Shown here piece after piece: positions 4,280-5,308 of a DNA stretch of 5,308 nucleotides. A program made the position numbers and the translations under genes. Numbering within the stretch: the stretch's first letter is position 1; every line of letters begins with the position of its first letter. Below the pieces are notes generated by a model. That model worked only from the letters and a program-made list of their open reading frames with translations. It was not told where the DNA came from and did not search any database. The stretch comes from Rhodothermaceae bacterium (lineage in GTDB: Bacteria; Bacteroidota; Rhodothermia; Rhodothermales; JAHEMB01): contig JAHEMB010000324.1 in assembly GCA_024643915.1 (NCBI GenBank), positions 1-5,308 on the forward strand, in the 5' to 3' direction.

Positions 4280-5308
4280 GTGTGTACCGGCCACAGTCCC
4301 CACTTCAAAGTAGATATCCACACGCACATCCTGCCCGCCACATGGCCGGATCTGAAAGAGAAATATGGCTACGGCGGCTTCATCCGGCTTGAGCACGACG
4401 GCACCGGCTGCGCGCGGATGATGCAGGACGATAAGTTCTTCAGAGAGATCGAGGCCGAGTGCTGGGACCCTGACGCGCGCCTCGCCAAGTGCGACGGCCA
4501 CGGCGTGGACGTGCAGGTACTCTCGACCGTCCCCGTGATGTTCAGCTACTGGGCCAAGGCCCGGCACGCCTACGACCTCTCCCGCTTCCTCAACGATCAC
4601 ATCGCCTCGGTCGTCGAAAAGTACCCCCGACGCTTCGTGGGTCTGGGCACCCTTCCGATGCAGGCGCCGCACCTGGCCATTAAGGAGTTGGAGCGGTGCG
4701 TGAAAGAGTTGGGTCTCGCCGGCGTGGAGATCGGCACGCACGTCAACGACTGGAATCTGAACGACCGGCGGCTGCTGCCCGTCTTCGAAGCCGCTGAGGA
4801 GTTGGGCGCGGCGATCTTCGTCCACCCATGGGACATGATGGGCATGGACGAGATGCCTGACTACTGGCTGCCCTGGCTGGTGAGCATGCCCGCCGAATCC
4901 TCGCGTGCCATCTGCTCAATGATATTCGGCGGCGTCTTCGAGTGCCTACCCGACCTGCGCGTGGCCTTCGCCCACGGCGGCGGCTCCTTTCCCGCCACGA
5001 TAGGCCGCATCGAGCAGGGCTTCCGCGTCCGCCCCGACCTCTGCGCCGTGGACAACGACATCAACCCCCGCGATTACCTCGGCCGGTTCTACCTCGACTC
5101 GCTCGTCCACGACGAGGAGATGCTGCGCTACCTCCTCCGCCTCGTCGGCCCCGACCACATCGCCCTCGGCTCCGACTTCCCCTTCCCCCTCGGCGAAGAA
5201 ACCCCCGGCGCCCTCATCGAAACGATGGACCTGCCCGAGGCGACCAAAGCACAGCTCCTCGGCGCCTCGGCCCTCGATTGGCTGGGGCTGAAGAAAGAGC
5301 AGTTCGTC
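4280..5308 (+). CDS. nbaD: 2-Amino-3-carboxymuconate-6-semialdehyde decarboxylase (ACMSD), stop codon just outside window
   Basis: This amidohydrolase-superfamily, zinc-dependent enzyme decarboxylates ACMS to 2-aminomuconate 6-semialdehyde and so diverts it from quinolinate. The frame carries VDIHTHILP (zinc ligands His14 and His16), Arg55, CWDP, the long STVPVMFSYWAK block, GLGTLPMQAP, GVEIGTHVN, FVHPWDM (His182), YWLPWL, FAHGGG (His232) and LGSDFPFPLGE with Asp299. Every one of these is offset by exactly eight residues from the human enzyme as I recall it, so the alignment has no gaps across the zinc site. The frame has no suitable ATG near its start; GTG at 4280 gives an N-terminus eight residues longer than the human one and is the best start. 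GTG at 4181 or 4187 would read through the inverted repeat. The product ends in LKKEQFV, matching the human end, so only a few codons and the stop are missing. Confidence 0.95.
   Translation, partial: MCTGHSPHFKVDIHTHILPATWPDLKEKYGYGGFIRLEHDGTGCARMMQDDKFFREIEAECWDPDARLAKCDGHGVDVQVLSTVPVMFSYWAKARHAYDLSRFLNDHIASVVEKYPRRFVGLGTLPMQAPHLAIKELERCVKELGLAGVEIGTHVNDWNLNDRRLLPVFEAAEELGAAIFVHPWDMMGMDEMPDYWLPWLVSMPAESSRAICSMIFGGVFECLPDLRVAFAHGGGSFPATIGRIEQGFRVRPDLCAVDNDINPRDYLGRFYLDSLVHDEEMLRYLLRLVGPDHIALGSDFPFPLGEETPGALIETMDLPEATKAQLLGASALDWLGLKKEQFV

Noticed and set aside
4274..4825. A 183-codon minus-strand frame at the right side.
   Set aside because: It is antisense to the ACMS decarboxylase, whose zinc-site motifs are complete on the plus strand.

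Overview
The window comes from a GC-rich bacterial chromosome. The best guess is a member of the Bacteroidota/Rhodothermota. The long Lys-rich then Glu/Ala-rich tail on ribosomal protein L21 and the lack of Shine-Dalgarno motifs before the metabolic genes fit that group. The placement is inference and is not proven by the window.

Layout: (1) 1-471, minus strand: the first 157 codons of a FAHD1-type fumarylacetoacetate hydrolase family enzyme, cut by the window edge. (2) 472-793: a non-coding divergent region holding an inverted heptamer repeat, a tandem octamer array and short dyads just upstream of rplU. (3) 794-1485: rplU and rpmA (L21 and L27), closed by a strong intrinsic terminator at 1510-1543. 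(4) 1605-5308, plus strand: four genes for the catabolic branch of the kynurenine (tryptophan / 3-hydroxyanthranilate) pathway.

The four enzymes act in series. 3-Hydroxyanthranilate dioxygenase (3627-4163) opens the ring to ACMS. ACMS decarboxylase (4280 to the window end) gives 2-aminomuconate semialdehyde. The aldehyde dehydrogenase (1605-3050) oxidises it to 2-aminomuconate, and the RidA-family protein (3053-3508) most likely deaminates that. Having decarboxylase, dehydrogenase and deaminase together points to ring degradation rather than to quinolinate and NAD synthesis, although ACMS can still cyclise to quinolinate spontaneously. Dehydrogenase and deaminase genes are 2 nt apart; the next two gaps are each about 117 nt.

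The least ordinary signal is in the gaps. Three separate intergenic places carry short arrays with a strict 7-bp period but different words (TGANNGC, AAATCCG with a weak TGGANCT stretch, and TGANNCG), and one carries an 8-bp period (CTCCCCGN). Two form long inverted repeats. In one, the arms match almost perfectly if exactly one heptamer is removed. One array has become the C-terminal tail and stop codon of the deaminase gene, and another begins exactly at the stop codon of the dioxygenase gene. They recall the short tandemly repeated repetitive sequences described in cyanobacteria, but their origin and role here are unknown.
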